Position numbers and translations under genes: made by a program. The notes beneath the pieces are model-generated. The model did not search any database, was not told the DNA's origin, and saw only the letters and a list, made by a program, of their open reading frames with translations. A stretch of DNA of 64,000 nucleotides from Mycolicibacter nonchromogenicus (GTDB taxonomy: Bacteria; Actinomycetota; Actinomycetes; Mycobacteriales; Mycobacteriaceae). The DNA lies in assembly GCF_002101775.1 (NCBI RefSeq), contig NZ_LQPI01000033.1:1-64000 (forward strand), given 5' to 3'. Positions 49,375-59,235 of the stretch are shown one piece after another (the stretch's first letter is position 1; each line of letters begins with the position of its first letter).

Positions 49375-51030
49375 ATGAGCGGTGTCGACGGGCCGTTGAT
49401 CGTCCAATCCGACAAGACCGTGCTGCTCGAGGTCGACCACGAACAGGCCGGTGCGGCGCGCGCTGCCATTGCGCCCTTCGCCGAGCTCGAGCGCGCCCCG
49501 GAGCACATTCACACCTACCGCATCACCCCGCTGGCGTTGTGGAACGCCCGAGCTGCCGGCCACGACGCCGAGCAGGTGGTGGACGCCTTGGTCAGCCACT
49601 CCCGGTATGCGGTGCCGCAGCCGCTGCTGGTCGACATCGTCGACACCATGGCGCGCTACGGGCGCCTGCAGCTGGTGAAGAGCCCGGTGCACGGCCTGAC
49701 CCTGGTCAGCCTGGATCGTGCGGTGCTCGAAGAGGTGTTGCGCAACAAGAAGATCACTCCGATGCTCGGCGCCCGCATCGATGACGACACCGTGGTGGTG
49801 CATCCCAGCGAACGTGGCCGCGTCAAGCAGATGCTGCTCAAGATCGGTTGGCCCGCAGAGGACCTGGCGGGGTATGTCGACGGCGAGGCGCATCCGATCG
49901 AGCTGGACCAGAACGGCTGGGAGCTGCGCGACTATCAGGAGATGGCCGCGGACTCGTTCTGGTCGGGCGGTTCCGGGGTGGTGGTGTTGCCCTGCGGCGC
50001 CGGCAAAACCCTGGTCGGTGCCGCGGCAATGGCCAAGGCGAAGGCCACCACCTTGATCCTGGTCACCAACACCGTCGCGGGCCGACAGTGGAAACGCGAA
50101 CTGGTGGCACGCACCTCGCTGACCGAAGAGGAGATCGGCGAGTATTCCGGCGAGCGCAAGGAGATTCGCCCGGTCACCATCGCCACCTATCAGGTGATCA
50201 CCCGGCGCACCAAGGGTGAGTATCGGCATCTGGAGTTGTTCGACAGCCGCGACTGGGGACTGATCATCTACGACGAGGTGCATCTGCTGCCGGCGCCGGT
50301 GTTCCGGATGACCGCCGATCTGCAGTCTCGCCGCCGCCTGGGCCTGACCGCGACGCTGATCCGCGAGGACGGCCGCGAAGGCGACGTGTTCTCGCTGATC
50401 GGGCCCAAGCGCTACGACGCGCCGTGGAAGGACATCGAGGCGCAGGGCTGGATCGCCCCGGCCGAGTGCATCGAGGTCCGGGTCACCATGACCGAGAGCG
50501 AGCGGATGACCTACGCGGTCGCCGAGCCCGAGGAGCGCTACAAACTGTGTTCCACGGTGCACTCCAAGATCGCGGTGGTGCGCTCCATACTCAAGCAGCA
50601 TCCCGGCGAGCAGACCCTGGTGATCGGCGCCTACCTCGACCAGCTCGAAGAACTCGGCCAGCAGTTGGACGCCCCGGTGATCCAAGGCTCGACGCGTACC
50701 GCCGAGCGCGAGAAGCTGTTCGATGCCTTCCGCCGGGGCGAGATCTCCACCCTGGTGGTGTCCAAAGTCGCCAACTTCTCCATCGACCTGCCGGAAGCCT
50801 CAGTGGCCGTGCAGGTCTCGGGCACCTTCGGCTCCCGGCAGGAGGAGGCTCAGCGGTTGGGCCGGCTGCTGCGCCCCAAAGCCGATGGGGGTGGGGCGAT
50901 CTTCTACTCGGTGGTCGCCCGCGACAGCCTGGACGCCGAGTACGCCGCGCACCGGCAGCGTTTCCTGGCCGAACAGGGCTACGGCTACATCATCCGCGAC
51001 GCCGACGATCTGCTGGGCCCGGCGATCTGA
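49375..51030 (+). CDS. ercc3: DNA helicase of the XPB/ERCC3 family
   Basis: 551 aa, ATG 49375. An N-terminal damage-recognition-like domain (about 1-180) is followed by a superfamily-2 helicase core: Walker A LPCGAGKTLVG (about 203-213), TNTVAGRQW, DEVH box YDEVHLLPA and motif III GLTATLIREDGREGD. The RED motif characteristic of XPB is within the last of these. Motif VI is EEAQRLGRLLRP near the end. It unwinds DNA 3'-5' in repair or transcription-coupled processes. Confidence 0.93.
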   Translation: MSGVDGPLIVQSDKTVLLEVDHEQAGAARAAIAPFAELERAPEHIHTYRITPLALWNARAAGHDAEQVVDALVSHSRYAVPQPLLVDIVDTMARYGRLQLVKSPVHGLTLVSLDRAVLEEVLRNKKITPMLGARIDDDTVVVHPSERGRVKQMLLKIGWPAEDLAGYVDGEAHPIELDQNGWELRDYQEMAADSFWSGGSGVVVLPCGAGKTLVGAAAMAKAKATTLILVTNTVAGRQWKRELVARTSLTEEEIGEYSGERKEIRPVTIATYQVITRRTKGEYRHLELFDSRDWGLIIYDEVHLLPAPVFRMTADLQSRRRLGLTATLIREDGREGDVFSLIGPKRYDAPWKDIEAQGWIAPAECIEVRVTMTESERMTYAVAEPEERYKLCSTVHSKIAVVRSILKQHPGEQTLVIGAYLDQLEELGQQLDAPVIQGSTRTAEREKLFDAFRRGEISTLVVSKVANFSIDLPEASVAVQVSGTFGSRQEEAQRLGRLLRPKADGGGAIFYSVVARDSLDAEYAAHRQRFLAEQGYGYIIRDADDLLGPAI

Positions 51031-51074
51031 GGAAGCCGCCATCGCGGCTGTCGCATCGCGGCTAGCCTCGGACC

Positions 51075-51500
51075 ATGGCCCTGTCGAAGGACGAACGCGA
51101 ACAGTTTCTGGCCGAACCGCACATCGCGGCACTCTCGGTGAGCGCCGGGATCGGCCGCGGCCCCCTGACCGTGCCGATCTGGTATCAGTACGCACCCGGC
51201 GGTGAGCCCTGGGTGATGACGGCCGCCGGGTCGCGCAAAGCCAAGCTCATCGAGGCGGCGGGATGCTTCTCGCTGATGGTGGAGCGCACCGAGCCCACGT
51301 TGCGCTACGTCGCCGTCGACGGCACCGTCAGCCGCATCGAGCCCGGTACCGAGGAACTCCATGCCGAGCTGGCGCACCGCTACCTGCCGCCGGAACGAGC
51401 CGAACGCTTCCTTGCCTACGCCGCGGCCGAACTGGGCGAGCAGGTGGTCATCTATCTGCGTCCCCAACACTGGATTTCGGCAGACCTGAGGGCCATCTGA
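51075..51500 (+). CDS. PPOX-class FMN/F420-dependent flavoprotein
   Basis: 141 aa, ATG 51075. Split-barrel fold: EREQFLAEPHIAALSVSAG, GPLTVPIWYQYAPGGEPWVMT, AAGCFSLMVERTEPTLRYVAVDG. It matches the pyridoxamine-oxidase-like proteins of actinobacteria, many of which use F420. The substrate is unknown. 44 nt after the XPB stop, possibly in the same transcript. Confidence 0.8.
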   Translation: MALSKDEREQFLAEPHIAALSVSAGIGRGPLTVPIWYQYAPGGEPWVMTAAGSRKAKLIEAAGCFSLMVERTEPTLRYVAVDGTVSRIEPGTEELHAELAHRYLPPERAERFLAYAAAELGEQVVIYLRPQHWISADLRAI

Positions 51501-51512
51501 GCCCAGGCCGGC

Positions 51513-51740
51513 TCAGCGCACGCAGACGTCGGCCGGCAGCAGCAGCATCACCGGCCACAGCGCCACCGAGGTCACCGTCGCCACCTCGTAGACACTGGAC
51601 GGTGGGATGCCGTACTGCCGCTCGGCCTGCGCTTGGAGGCGCTCGACACCGTCGGGGTGACCGAACAGCCACACCACCCCGGCGATCACGTAGACCAGGC
51701 CGAGCCACAGCCCCGCCTCGACCAGCGCCCCCACACTCAC
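51513..51740 (-). CDS. small two-helix membrane protein
   Basis: 75 aa from GTG 51740 with AAAGG just upstream. Two hydrophobic segments (ALVEAGLWLGLVYVIAGVVWLF and VATVTSVALWPVMLLLPAD) flank an Arg/Gln/Glu-rich loop. It lies downstream of the fadB terminator on the same strand. No family is recognised, and a chance frame cannot be excluded. Confidence 0.45.
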   Translation of the reverse strand: MSVGALVEAGLWLGLVYVIAGVVWLFGHPDGVERLQAQAERQYGIPPSSVYEVATVTSVALWPVMLLLPADVCVR

Positions 51741-51761
51741 CTTTCGGTTGAGCAAACGCAG

Positions 51762-51793
51762 AATCCCCCGAAACCGCGGGGTTTCGGGGGATT
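51762..51793 (-). terminator. 13-bp perfect hairpin terminator after fadB
   Basis: AATCCCCCGAAAC-CGCGGG-GTTTCGGGGGATT folds to a perfect 13-bp stem with a 6-nt loop. It begins 18 bp beyond the fadB stop. Confidence 0.85.
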
Positions 51794-51810
51794 CCACGTT
51801 GTCAGCCTGA

Positions 51811-53943
51811 CTACAGCAGCGACGCCGGCGGGTTGAACCGTTCGCCGTACTTGGCGGCCAGTTCCTTGGCCCGCTCCACGAACGCGGCCTTGCCGCCCGG
51901 GTAGCCGGTGATGAACTGGGCGGTGCCACCGGTCCAGGCCGGGAACCCGATGCCCATGATCGCGCCGATGTTGGCGTCGGCGGTCGACTTCAGCACGCCC
52001 TCGTCGAAGCACTTCTGCGTCTCGAGCACCTCGGCGAAGAGCATCCGGTCGATCATGTCCTGCAGCGGCGGGTTCGAGCTGCCGGAGTTGAACGTCTCCC
52101 GCAGGCCCGGCCACAGACCGGCGCGCTTGCCGTCGACGTACTCGTAGAAGCCGGCACCCTTGAGGCGCGACGGACGGCCGATTTCGATCATCTTGTCGAC
52201 GACCTCTTCGTTGAGCTGCCTGGGCAGCGTGCCGCCGGCCGCCTCGACACCCTCGCGGGTGGCGATGGCGATCTTCTGCATGAGCTCCAGGTTGAGCTCG
52301 TCGCAGAGCTGCAGCGGAGCGGCCGGGTAGCCGGCCTGCAGACCGGCCTGCTCGATGCTGGCCGGCTCCACGCCCTCACCGAGCAGCATCAGGGCCTCGT
52401 TGACGAAGGTGCCGATCACCCGCGAGGTGTAGAAGCCGCGGCTGTCGTTGACCACGATCGGGGTCTTCTTGATCGCCAGCACGTAGTCGAACACCCGGGC
52501 CAGCGCCTCGTCGGAGGTCTTCTCACCCGTGATGATCTCCACCAGCGGCATCTTGTCGACCGGCGAGAAGAAGTGGATGCCGATGAAGTCTTCCTGGCGC
52601 TTCACGCCGGTCGCCAGACCGGTGATCGGCAGGGTCGAGGTGTTCGATCCCAGCAGTGCGTTGGGCTCGACGATGTCCTCGATCTCCTGGAAGACCTTGT
52701 GCTTGAGCTCCTGGCTCTCGAAGACGGCCTCGATCACGAAGTCGACACCGGCCAGATCCTGCACATCGGCGGTCGGGGTGATCTTGTCCAGCAGCGCCTG
52801 CGACTTCTCGGCGGTGGTGCGACCCCGCTCGAGCGCCTTGGCCTCCAGCTTCTCCGAGTAGCCCTTGCCCCGCTGGGCGGCTTCCAGGGTGACGTCCTTG
52901 AGCACCACATCGAAGCCGGCCTTGGCCGACACGTAGGCGATGCCGGCACCCATCATCCCGGCGCCGAGCACACCGATCTTGCGGATCGGGGTCTGCCCGA
53001 TGCCCTCGGGCCGGCTTCCGCCGCCGTTGATGTGCTGCAGGTCGAAGAAGAACGCCTGGATCATGTTCTTGGCGACATTGCCGGTGACCAGCGAGACGAA
53101 GTAGCGGGTCTCGATACGGCTGGCGGTGTCGAAGTCCACCTGCGCACCCTCGACCGCGGCGGCCAGGATCGCCTTCGGCGCCGGCATGTTGGCGCCCTTG
53201 AGCTGCTTGCGCAGCAGAGCCGGGAACGACGGCAGGATCGCCGCCAGGGCCGGGCTGGACGGGGTGCCACCGGGCATCTTGTAACCCTTGGCGTCCCACG
53301 GCTGCACGCCGCCGTCCGGGTTGGCCTTGATCCACGCCTTGGCGGCGGGCACCAGCTCCTCGACGGTCGGCACGACCTCGTCGACCAGGCCGATTTCCTT
53401 GGCCTTGGCCGGCTTGAACCGGGTGCCCTGCGCGAGCACGTTCATGAAGGCGTTCTGGATGCCCAGCATGCGCACCGTGCGGGCGACGCCGCCACCGCCG
53501 GGCAGCAGGCCCAGGGTGACCTCGGGCAGACCGAGCTGGCTGCCCTTGACGTCCGCGGCGATCCGGTGGTGGCACGCCAGCGCGATCTCCAGGCCGCCGC
53601 CGAGCGCGGCGCCGTTGATGGCGGCCACGACGGGCTTGCCCAGGGTCTCCAGGGCCCGCAGGTCGGCCTTGATGCTCTCGCACTGCTCGAACACGGCCTC
53701 GGCGTCGTCGGGGCCGACGTGGATCATCGCCTTGAGGTCGCCACCGGCGAAGAAGGTCTTCTTCGCGCTGGTGAGCACCACACCGGTGACCGAATCCTTC
53801 TCCTCGATGAGCCGCTGCACCGCGTTGTGCATGGACTCGCGGTAGTGCTCGTTCATCACATTGGCCGACCCGGTCGGGTCATCCAGGGTCAGCGTGACGA
53901 TGCCGTCCGCGTCCTTGTCCCACTTAATGGTGTTCTCTGCCAT
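51811..53943 (-). CDS. fadB: fatty-acid oxidation complex alpha subunit FadB
   Basis: 710 aa, ATG at 53943. The N-terminal enoyl-CoA hydratase half has [19 protein letters not shown] and [14 protein letters not shown]. The NAD-binding 3-hydroxyacyl-CoA dehydrogenase half has [20 protein letters not shown] near 330, [17 protein letters not shown] and a C-terminal helical domain. It performs the two middle steps of beta-oxidation, passing 3-ketoacyl-CoA to FadA. 15 nt follow fadA on the same strand. Matches Rv0860 in length. Confidence 0.93.
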   Translation of the reverse strand: MAENTIKWDKDADGIVTLTLDDPTGSANVMNEHYRESMHNAVQRLIEEKDSVTGVVLTSAKKTFFAGGDLKAMIHVGPDDAEAVFEQCESIKADLRALETLGKPVVAAINGAALGGGLEIALACHHRIAADVKGSQLGLPEVTLGLLPGGGGVARTVRMLGIQNAFMNVLAQGTRFKPAKAKEIGLVDEVVPTVEELVPAAKAWIKANPDGGVQPWDAKGYKMPGGTPSSPALAAILPSFPALLRKQLKGANMPAPKAILAAAVEGAQVDFDTASRIETRYFVSLVTGNVAKNMIQAFFFDLQHINGGGSRPEGIGQTPIRKIGVLGAGMMGAGIAYVSAKAGFDVVLKDVTLEAAQRGKGYSEKLEAKALERGRTTAEKSQALLDKITPTADVQDLAGVDFVIEAVFESQELKHKVFQEIEDIVEPNALLGSNTSTLPITGLATGVKRQEDFIGIHFFSPVDKMPLVEIITGEKTSDEALARVFDYVLAIKKTPIVVNDSRGFYTSRVIGTFVNEALMLLGEGVEPASIEQAGLQAGYPAAPLQLCDELNLELMQKIAIATREGVEAAGGTLPRQLNEEVVDKMIEIGRPSRLKGAGFYEYVDGKRAGLWPGLRETFNSGSSNPPLQDMIDRMLFAEVLETQKCFDEGVLKSTADANIGAIMGIGFPAWTGGTAQFITGYPGGKAAFVERAKELAAKYGERFNPPASLL

Positions 53944-53958
53944 TTTTTCTCAAACCTC

Positions 53959-55170
<1,212 letters not shown>

Positions 55171-55214
55171 GGGAGATTCCTCTTCAGTATTGGTGTTCGA
55201 TGCGGATCGACTGC

Positions 55215-55251
55215 GTTCCCCCGCAAGCGGGTGGTGCCCCCAGGTGGGAGC
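55215..55251. repeat. palindromic dispersed-repeat candidate upstream of fadA
   Basis: GTTCCCCCGCAAGCGGGTGG followed by TGCCCCCAGGTGGGAGC. CCCGCAAGCGGG is a self-complementary core. On the opposite strand it resembles the element at 49335-49370. It lies in the 198-bp fadA-dapC intergenic region. Copy number in the genome is not known to me. Confidence 0.5.
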
Positions 55252-55354
55252 GTAGACCTCTGTTTCGCAGCCTAACAGGCTGGCCTATCAACCGGATGGT
55301 TGGTCCGTCTGGATCCTATGCCCGGCCGCTCTCTCGGCCTCGTCGCAGCCGCTT

Positions 55355-55360
55355 TAGGCT
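55355..55360 (+). promoter_or_regulatory. -10 element of a leaderless dapC promoter
   Basis: TAGGCT lies 8 nt before ATG 55369. Together with the alignment of the N-terminus to the M. tuberculosis protein this supports the later start. Confidence 0.5.
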
Positions 55361-55368
55361 CGGGTTCC

Positions 55369-56571
55369 ATGACGGCGCGGATGGTCTCACGGCTGGAGCC
55401 CTATGCCACCACGATCTTCGCCGAGATGTCGGCGCTGGCGGCACGGATCGGCGCGGTCAACCTCGGCCAGGGTTTCCCCGACGAGGACGGACCGCCCGCC
55501 ATGCTCGAAGCCGCGCGGGCCGCGATCGCCGACGGCGTCAACCAGTACCCGCCCGGTCCCGGCATCCCGGCCCTGCGCCAAGCCATCGCCGGGCAGCGCG
55601 CCCGCCGATACGGGATCGATTACGACCCCGACACCGAGATTCTGGTGACCGTCGGCGCCACCGAGGCCATCGCCGCCGCAGTGCTCGGCCTGGTGGAGCC
55701 GGGCTCCGAGGTGGTGCTGCTCGAACCGTTCTACGACTCCTACTCACCCGTGGTCGCCATGGCCGGGGCACGCCGGGTCAGTGTGTCGCTGGTGCCCGAC
55801 GGGCGCGGATTCGCGTTGGACGTTGACGCCTTGCGCCGCGCAGTGGGTCCCGCGACCCGGGCGCTGATCGTCAACTCACCACACAATCCGACCGGCACGG
55901 TCTACACCGACTCCGAGCTGGCCGAGATCGCCCGCATCGCGGTGGAAGCCGATCTGCTGGTGATCTCCGACGAGGTCTATGAGCATCTGGTCTTCTCCGG
56001 ACGGACCCATCGCCCCCTGGCCGCCTTCGAGGGGATGGCCGAGCGCACCATCACCATCTCCAGCGCGGCGAAGATGTTCAACTGCACCGGCTGGAAGATC
56101 GGCTGGGCCTGCGGACCGGCGGAACTGCTCGCCGGAGTGCGGGCCGCCAAGCAGTACCTCAGCTATGTCGGCGGGGCGCCGTTTCAGCCGGCGGTGGCGC
56201 TGGCGCTGAACTCCGAGGACGCCTGGGTGGCGGCACTGCGCGCGACCATGCAGGCCCGCCGGGACCGGCTGGCCGACGGCCTGCGGGGCATCGGATTCGA
56301 GGTGCACGACAGCTTCGGCACCTATTTTCTCTGCGCCGATCCGCGGCCGCTGGGCTACGACGACAGCACGGCGTTCTGCGCCGAACTTCCCCACCGGGCC
56401 GGGGTGGCCGCGATCCCGCTGTCGGCGTTCTGCGTGCCCGGTTCGGAAGCGAGCGCTCCGGATGTCTGGAATCACATGGTGCGGTTCACCTTCGTCAAGC
56501 GGGAGGACACCCTCCACGAGGCGATCCGGCGGCTGGAGGTACTGCGCGACGGGCCGGCTACGGCTCGGTAG
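55369..56571 (+). CDS. dapC: PLP aminotransferase, N-succinyldiaminopimelate aminotransferase DapC
   Basis: 400 aa from ATG 55369; a longer frame begins at 55300, but the conserved region starts MVSRLEPYATTIFAEMSALA. Fold-type I aminotransferase: VNLGQGFPDEDGPPAML, VTVGATEAIAAAVLGL, NSPHNPTGTV, SDEVYEHLVF, and the PLP lysine in ITISSAAKMFNCTGWKIGW. Matches Rv0858c, assigned as DapC in lysine/DAP synthesis. The 3' end overlaps the convergent SRPBCC gene by 14 bp. Confidence 0.9.
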   Translation: MTARMVSRLEPYATTIFAEMSALAARIGAVNLGQGFPDEDGPPAMLEAARAAIADGVNQYPPGPGIPALRQAIAGQRARRYGIDYDPDTEILVTVGATEAIAAAVLGLVEPGSEVVLLEPFYDSYSPVVAMAGARRVSVSLVPDGRGFALDVDALRRAVGPATRALIVNSPHNPTGTVYTDSELAEIARIAVEADLLVISDEVYEHLVFSGRTHRPLAAFEGMAERTITISSAAKMFNCTGWKIGWACGPAELLAGVRAAKQYLSYVGGAPFQPAVALALNSEDAWVAALRATMQARRDRLADGLRGIGFEVHDSFGTYFLCADPRPLGYDDSTAFCAELPHRAGVAAIPLSAFCVPGSEASAPDVWNHMVRFTFVKREDTLHEAIRRLEVLRDGPATAR

Positions 56572-57010
56572 CGGTGTTGTCGCCCATGATGCGCTGACGC
56601 AGCTGTTCGGTGGCGATGCTCAGCACCAGCTTGCTGGCGCGCCGGACGATGAACTCCGGGATCGGCCCGGACGGTTCGACGGTGATGTCGAAACGCACCC
56701 GGGTGCTGTCGGGACCTTCCCGGGTCAGGGTGTATTCGACATGCTGGGCACGCTGCTGCGATGTCGCCTGCGCATCCCAGACCATCCAGTCCGGACCCCA
56801 GTGGTATTCCAGGATCTCCTTGTCCACCAGGCCAAGGATCTTGATGGTGGCCAGCACGTGATGAGGACGGCCGTCCTCATACTTGTCGAGGATTTCGATC
56901 CGCTTGTGCACCGGCGACCACGACGCCAACTCGGACACATCAGCGAGCGCGTCGAGGATTGTCTCCGGCGGCGCGTCAATCACAATTTCCCGCGATGCTC
57001 GAACAGCCAC
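56558..57010 (-). CDS. SRPBCC-fold protein (Rv0857 type)
   Basis: 150 aa, GTG or similar at 57010. START-like domain: VIDAPPETILDALADVSELASWSPVH, then IEILDKYEDGRPHHVLATIKILG, and a C-terminal helix. It is related to the next gene over similar segments and probably arose by duplication. Ligand unknown. Confidence 0.8.
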   Translation of the reverse strand: MAVRASREIVIDAPPETILDALADVSELASWSPVHKRIEILDKYEDGRPHHVLATIKILGLVDKEILEYHWGPDWMVWDAQATSQQRAQHVEYTLTREGPDSTRVRFDITVEPSGPIPEFIVRRASKLVLSIATEQLRQRIMGDNTATEP

Positions 57011-57055
57011 TGGACCGAGCCTAACGCCGCGTCCTGCCGGCGGCAGGATTTGGCG

Positions 57056-57499
57056 TCAGCGGCCCTTCTTGAGCTTGAGCACCTGGGTGCGCAGGCCGTC
57101 GGTCGCGGTCTTCATGCCGCCCTTGAGAGCGTTCTTGAGCAGGAAACCGGGGAGCGGGATCGAGGGGTCGACGGCCATGTCGAATCGGACCTTGGTCTTA
57201 TCGCCCTGCGGCGTCAACGTGTACTTGGCCTCCTGCGACTTGAGTTGGCCGGCCGACACCAGGGTCCAGCCGACACTGTCGTCGGTCCAGGCGTATTCGA
57301 CGACCTGCTCATCGGTCAGGCCCGCCGCCTTGATCTTCATCCGCACCCGACGCGGACGGCCGTCGTCGTAGGTGTCGAGCACCTCGGCACTCTGGTACTG
57401 CGGCGACCAGGACGGAACAGATTCGACGTCGGCGAGGACATCGAAGATCTCCTCCGCGCTCGCTTCGATGACCACCTCGCGGGAATCCTTGACTGCCAT
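57056..57499 (-). CDS. SRPBCC-fold protein (Rv0856 type)
   Basis: 147 aa from ATG 57499 (an upstream frame to 57595 is open but lacks support). VVIEASAEEIFDVLADVESVPSWSPQY and SAEVLDTYDDGRPRRVRMKIKAAGL align with the next SRPBCC gene, 45 nt downstream. Two tandem START-like genes at this place are conserved in M. tuberculosis (Rv0856/Rv0857). Ligand unknown. Confidence 0.82.
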   Translation of the reverse strand: MAVKDSREVVIEASAEEIFDVLADVESVPSWSPQYQSAEVLDTYDDGRPRRVRMKIKAAGLTDEQVVEYAWTDDSVGWTLVSAGQLKSQEAKYTLTPQGDKTKVRFDMAVDPSIPLPGFLLKNALKGGMKTATDGLRTQVLKLKKGR

Positions 57500-57584
57500 G
57501 GCTGGCACCCTAGCCAGGCGCGCGGTGCTGCGCGGGTATTTGGGCCGTCCGAGAGTCGCCCCGTCGCCGGGTGGCGGTGGCACC

Positions 57585-57926
57585 ATGGACATCATGCATG
57601 TGACCGTCCGGATCGCCGCACCCCTGCTGGCCGCCGTGGCACTGAGCGCCGCGCCGGCCGCTCACGCCGACGACGCGAGCTACCTGGCGCGGGTCAACGC
57701 CGCCCCGGTGGCGATCCCGGTCACCGACCACGTCAAAGTGACCTCGGGGCACTACATCTGCGCCCAATTGCGGATGTATGGCCACACCGGCACGTACCGC
57801 TCCGGCATCTCCCCGGGCGATCTGGTGCGCCAGCTGACCAACACCTTCTACTACAGCCCCGAAGCCGCCGACGTTCAGATTCAGGCGGCGCAGGCCGAGA
57901 TCTGCCCGGAGACGTTGCGACCCTGA
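57585..57926 (+). CDS. small exported DUF732 protein
   Basis: 113 aa from ATG 57585 (ATG 57594 is possible). Signal peptide of about 28 residues (VRIAAPLLAAVALSAAPAAHAD) followed by a helical DUF732 domain with two Cys (HYICAQLRMYG and AEICPETL) that probably form a disulphide. Function unknown; the family is abundant in mycobacteria. Confidence 0.8.
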   Translation: MDIMHVTVRIAAPLLAAVALSAAPAAHADDASYLARVNAAPVAIPVTDHVKVTSGHYICAQLRMYGHTGTYRSGISPGDLVRQLTNTFYYSPEAADVQIQAAQAEICPETLRP

Positions 57927-57976
57927 GCCCGCGGTTGTTAAGGCTGAAATCGGGAGTCCGGCAACACCGCAACTGG

Positions 57977-57982
57977 TAACGT
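57977..57982 (+). promoter_or_regulatory. -10 element of a leaderless promoter for the hemophore-like gene
   Basis: TAACGT is followed by 8 nt and ATG 57991. Confidence 0.4.
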
Positions 57983-57990
57983 CCGCCCCC

Positions 57991-58479
57991 ATGACATCCA
58001 CAGTGAGTCGGTTCGCGCGCGCCGCGAGCCTTGCAGCAGTTGGGGCGGGCCTGGTGGCCGCAGGCGCCGGCGTCGCCGCCGCAGACGACCCGAACGCGGT
58101 TCCGGAACCGATTCTGACCACCCAGTGCTCAGTGGACCAGTTGTTGGCCGCGACCAAGGTCGTCGACCCGCCGGCCTACGACGAGTTCGTGACGAAGTTC
58201 AATCAAGAGCCCCAGGTGCTGAAGGACCAGATCGTCTTGCGGCTGAAGAATCTGCTGGCCAAAGACCCCGCCGGCCGACAGACCGAGGTCGATCAGCTCG
58301 CCGTGGTCTTCCCGTACTACGCGGCGCTGTTCCGTGCCCAGGAATCGGCCGCTCCGGAGATCGCCGAGCAGTGCAGCACCTTCCCGGCCGAAGACCCCTC
58401 GGTGTGGGCCCCTGCCGTCGAAGCCACTCCCACCCCGGCTCCTGAGGCGCCCAGCAGCACGGAGCCCACTGCCACGTAA
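57991..58479 (+). CDS. exported hemophore-related protein
   Basis: 162 aa, ATG 57991. Signal peptide of about 32 residues (ASLAAVGAGLVAAGAGVAAAD), then a helical domain with two conserved cysteines (TTQCSVDQLLAAT and AEQCSTFP) and a Pro/Thr/Glu-rich tail. The layout fits the mycobacterial hemophore-related family (Rv0203-like), which binds haem outside the membrane. Haem binding here is inferred. Confidence 0.72.
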   Translation: MTSTVSRFARAASLAAVGAGLVAAGAGVAAADDPNAVPEPILTTQCSVDQLLAATKVVDPPAYDEFVTKFNQEPQVLKDQIVLRLKNLLAKDPAGRQTEVDQLAVVFPYYAALFRAQESAAPEIAEQCSTFPAEDPSVWAPAVEATPTPAPEAPSSTEPTAT

Positions 58480-58503
58480 TGGCTGGGCAATCGCCCACCC
58501 ATT
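58478..58503 (+). terminator. hairpin at the end of the hemophore-like gene
   Basis: AATGG-C-TGGGC, loop AATC, GCCCA-C-CCATT: a 10-bp stem with one C-C mismatch, overlapping the stop codon. It separates this gene from the next operon. Confidence 0.6.
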
Positions 58504-58554
58504 GACGCTGAGGCCAGCTCACCCAACCTTTTCGGCGAGGGAGGTGCATGGGCC

Positions 58555-59235
58555 ATGCTGTGCTGCCTCGTCGCCGGTTCTGTGATGGCGCTCGTGTTCC
58601 GGATCCGGTTGTGGCTGACGCGTCGTCGGCCGGGATCGCTGGACCAGTTCGCCCCACCGGCACGCCGATCTGCGACCGGTGAGGCCGTGCCGCCGCGTAC
58701 GCCGGCGACCCCGCGAGCGCCGAGCGGACACGGCCAGCGAGCCTTGTCCGCGATCGCCGCCGGAATGCTCTCGTATCTCGCGGTCATCGCCGGTCTGCTG
58801 TCCACCGGTCTGGCGCACAGCACGGCCGACACCACGACGTGGGCAGTGCGCACGACGCTGTGGCTTACAGCGGCGGCCGCGTTGTGTGCCCTGGCGTGGC
58901 GGCAGAGCCTGGGCCGGCGGGCCCGTGCGATCACCGTCCGGGAGCGGGTGGGTGGTGCGCTGGCCGGCATCGGGGTGGCGTGGTTTGTGCTCGGCGTGGT
59001 GGACATGCATCTGTTCGGTGCTTTCGCCCTGGGGGCGCACAGCGCTCACGGCGCCATGACGGCCCACCATATCTCCACCTGGTGGGATGTCGTCTTCCAC
59101 AGCAGCGGCGCAGCGCTCGCGGTCGCCGGCTGGCTGACGCTGCCGGTGCGCCCACTCGACGAGGACAACGAACCAGGCGAACTGGAGCTCACGTTTGCCA
59201 CCAGTGCGGCGCAATTACAAGGGAGCGTGCCATGA
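58555..59235 (+). CDS. polytopic membrane protein, first gene of the LDI-like/MpaB cluster
   Basis: 226 aa, ATG 58555, with GGGAGG about 11 nt upstream. About five hydrophobic segments: near 2-18, AGMLSYLAVIAGLLSTGLA, TTLWLTAAAALCALAW, VGGALAGIGVAWFVLGVV and AALAVAGWLTLPV. A His-rich stretch, DMHLFGAF...HSAHGAMTAHHISTWWDVVFHS, lies between the last two and could bind metal or haem. No family recognised. Coupled to the LDI-like gene by an ATGA overlap. Confidence 0.65.
   Translation: MLCCLVAGSVMALVFRIRLWLTRRRPGSLDQFAPPARRSATGEAVPPRTPATPRAPSGHGQRALSAIAAGMLSYLAVIAGLLSTGLAHSTADTTTWAVRTTLWLTAAAALCALAWRQSLGRRARAITVRERVGGALAGIGVAWFVLGVVDMHLFGAFALGAHSAHGAMTAHHISTWWDVVFHSSGAALAVAGWLTLPVRPLDEDNEPGELELTFATSAAQLQGSVP

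Noticed and set aside
48241-50685. 814-codon minus-strand frame over the two helicase-related genes
   Set aside because: Antisense shadow of well-supported plus-strand genes; no family motif and no ribosome-binding site.
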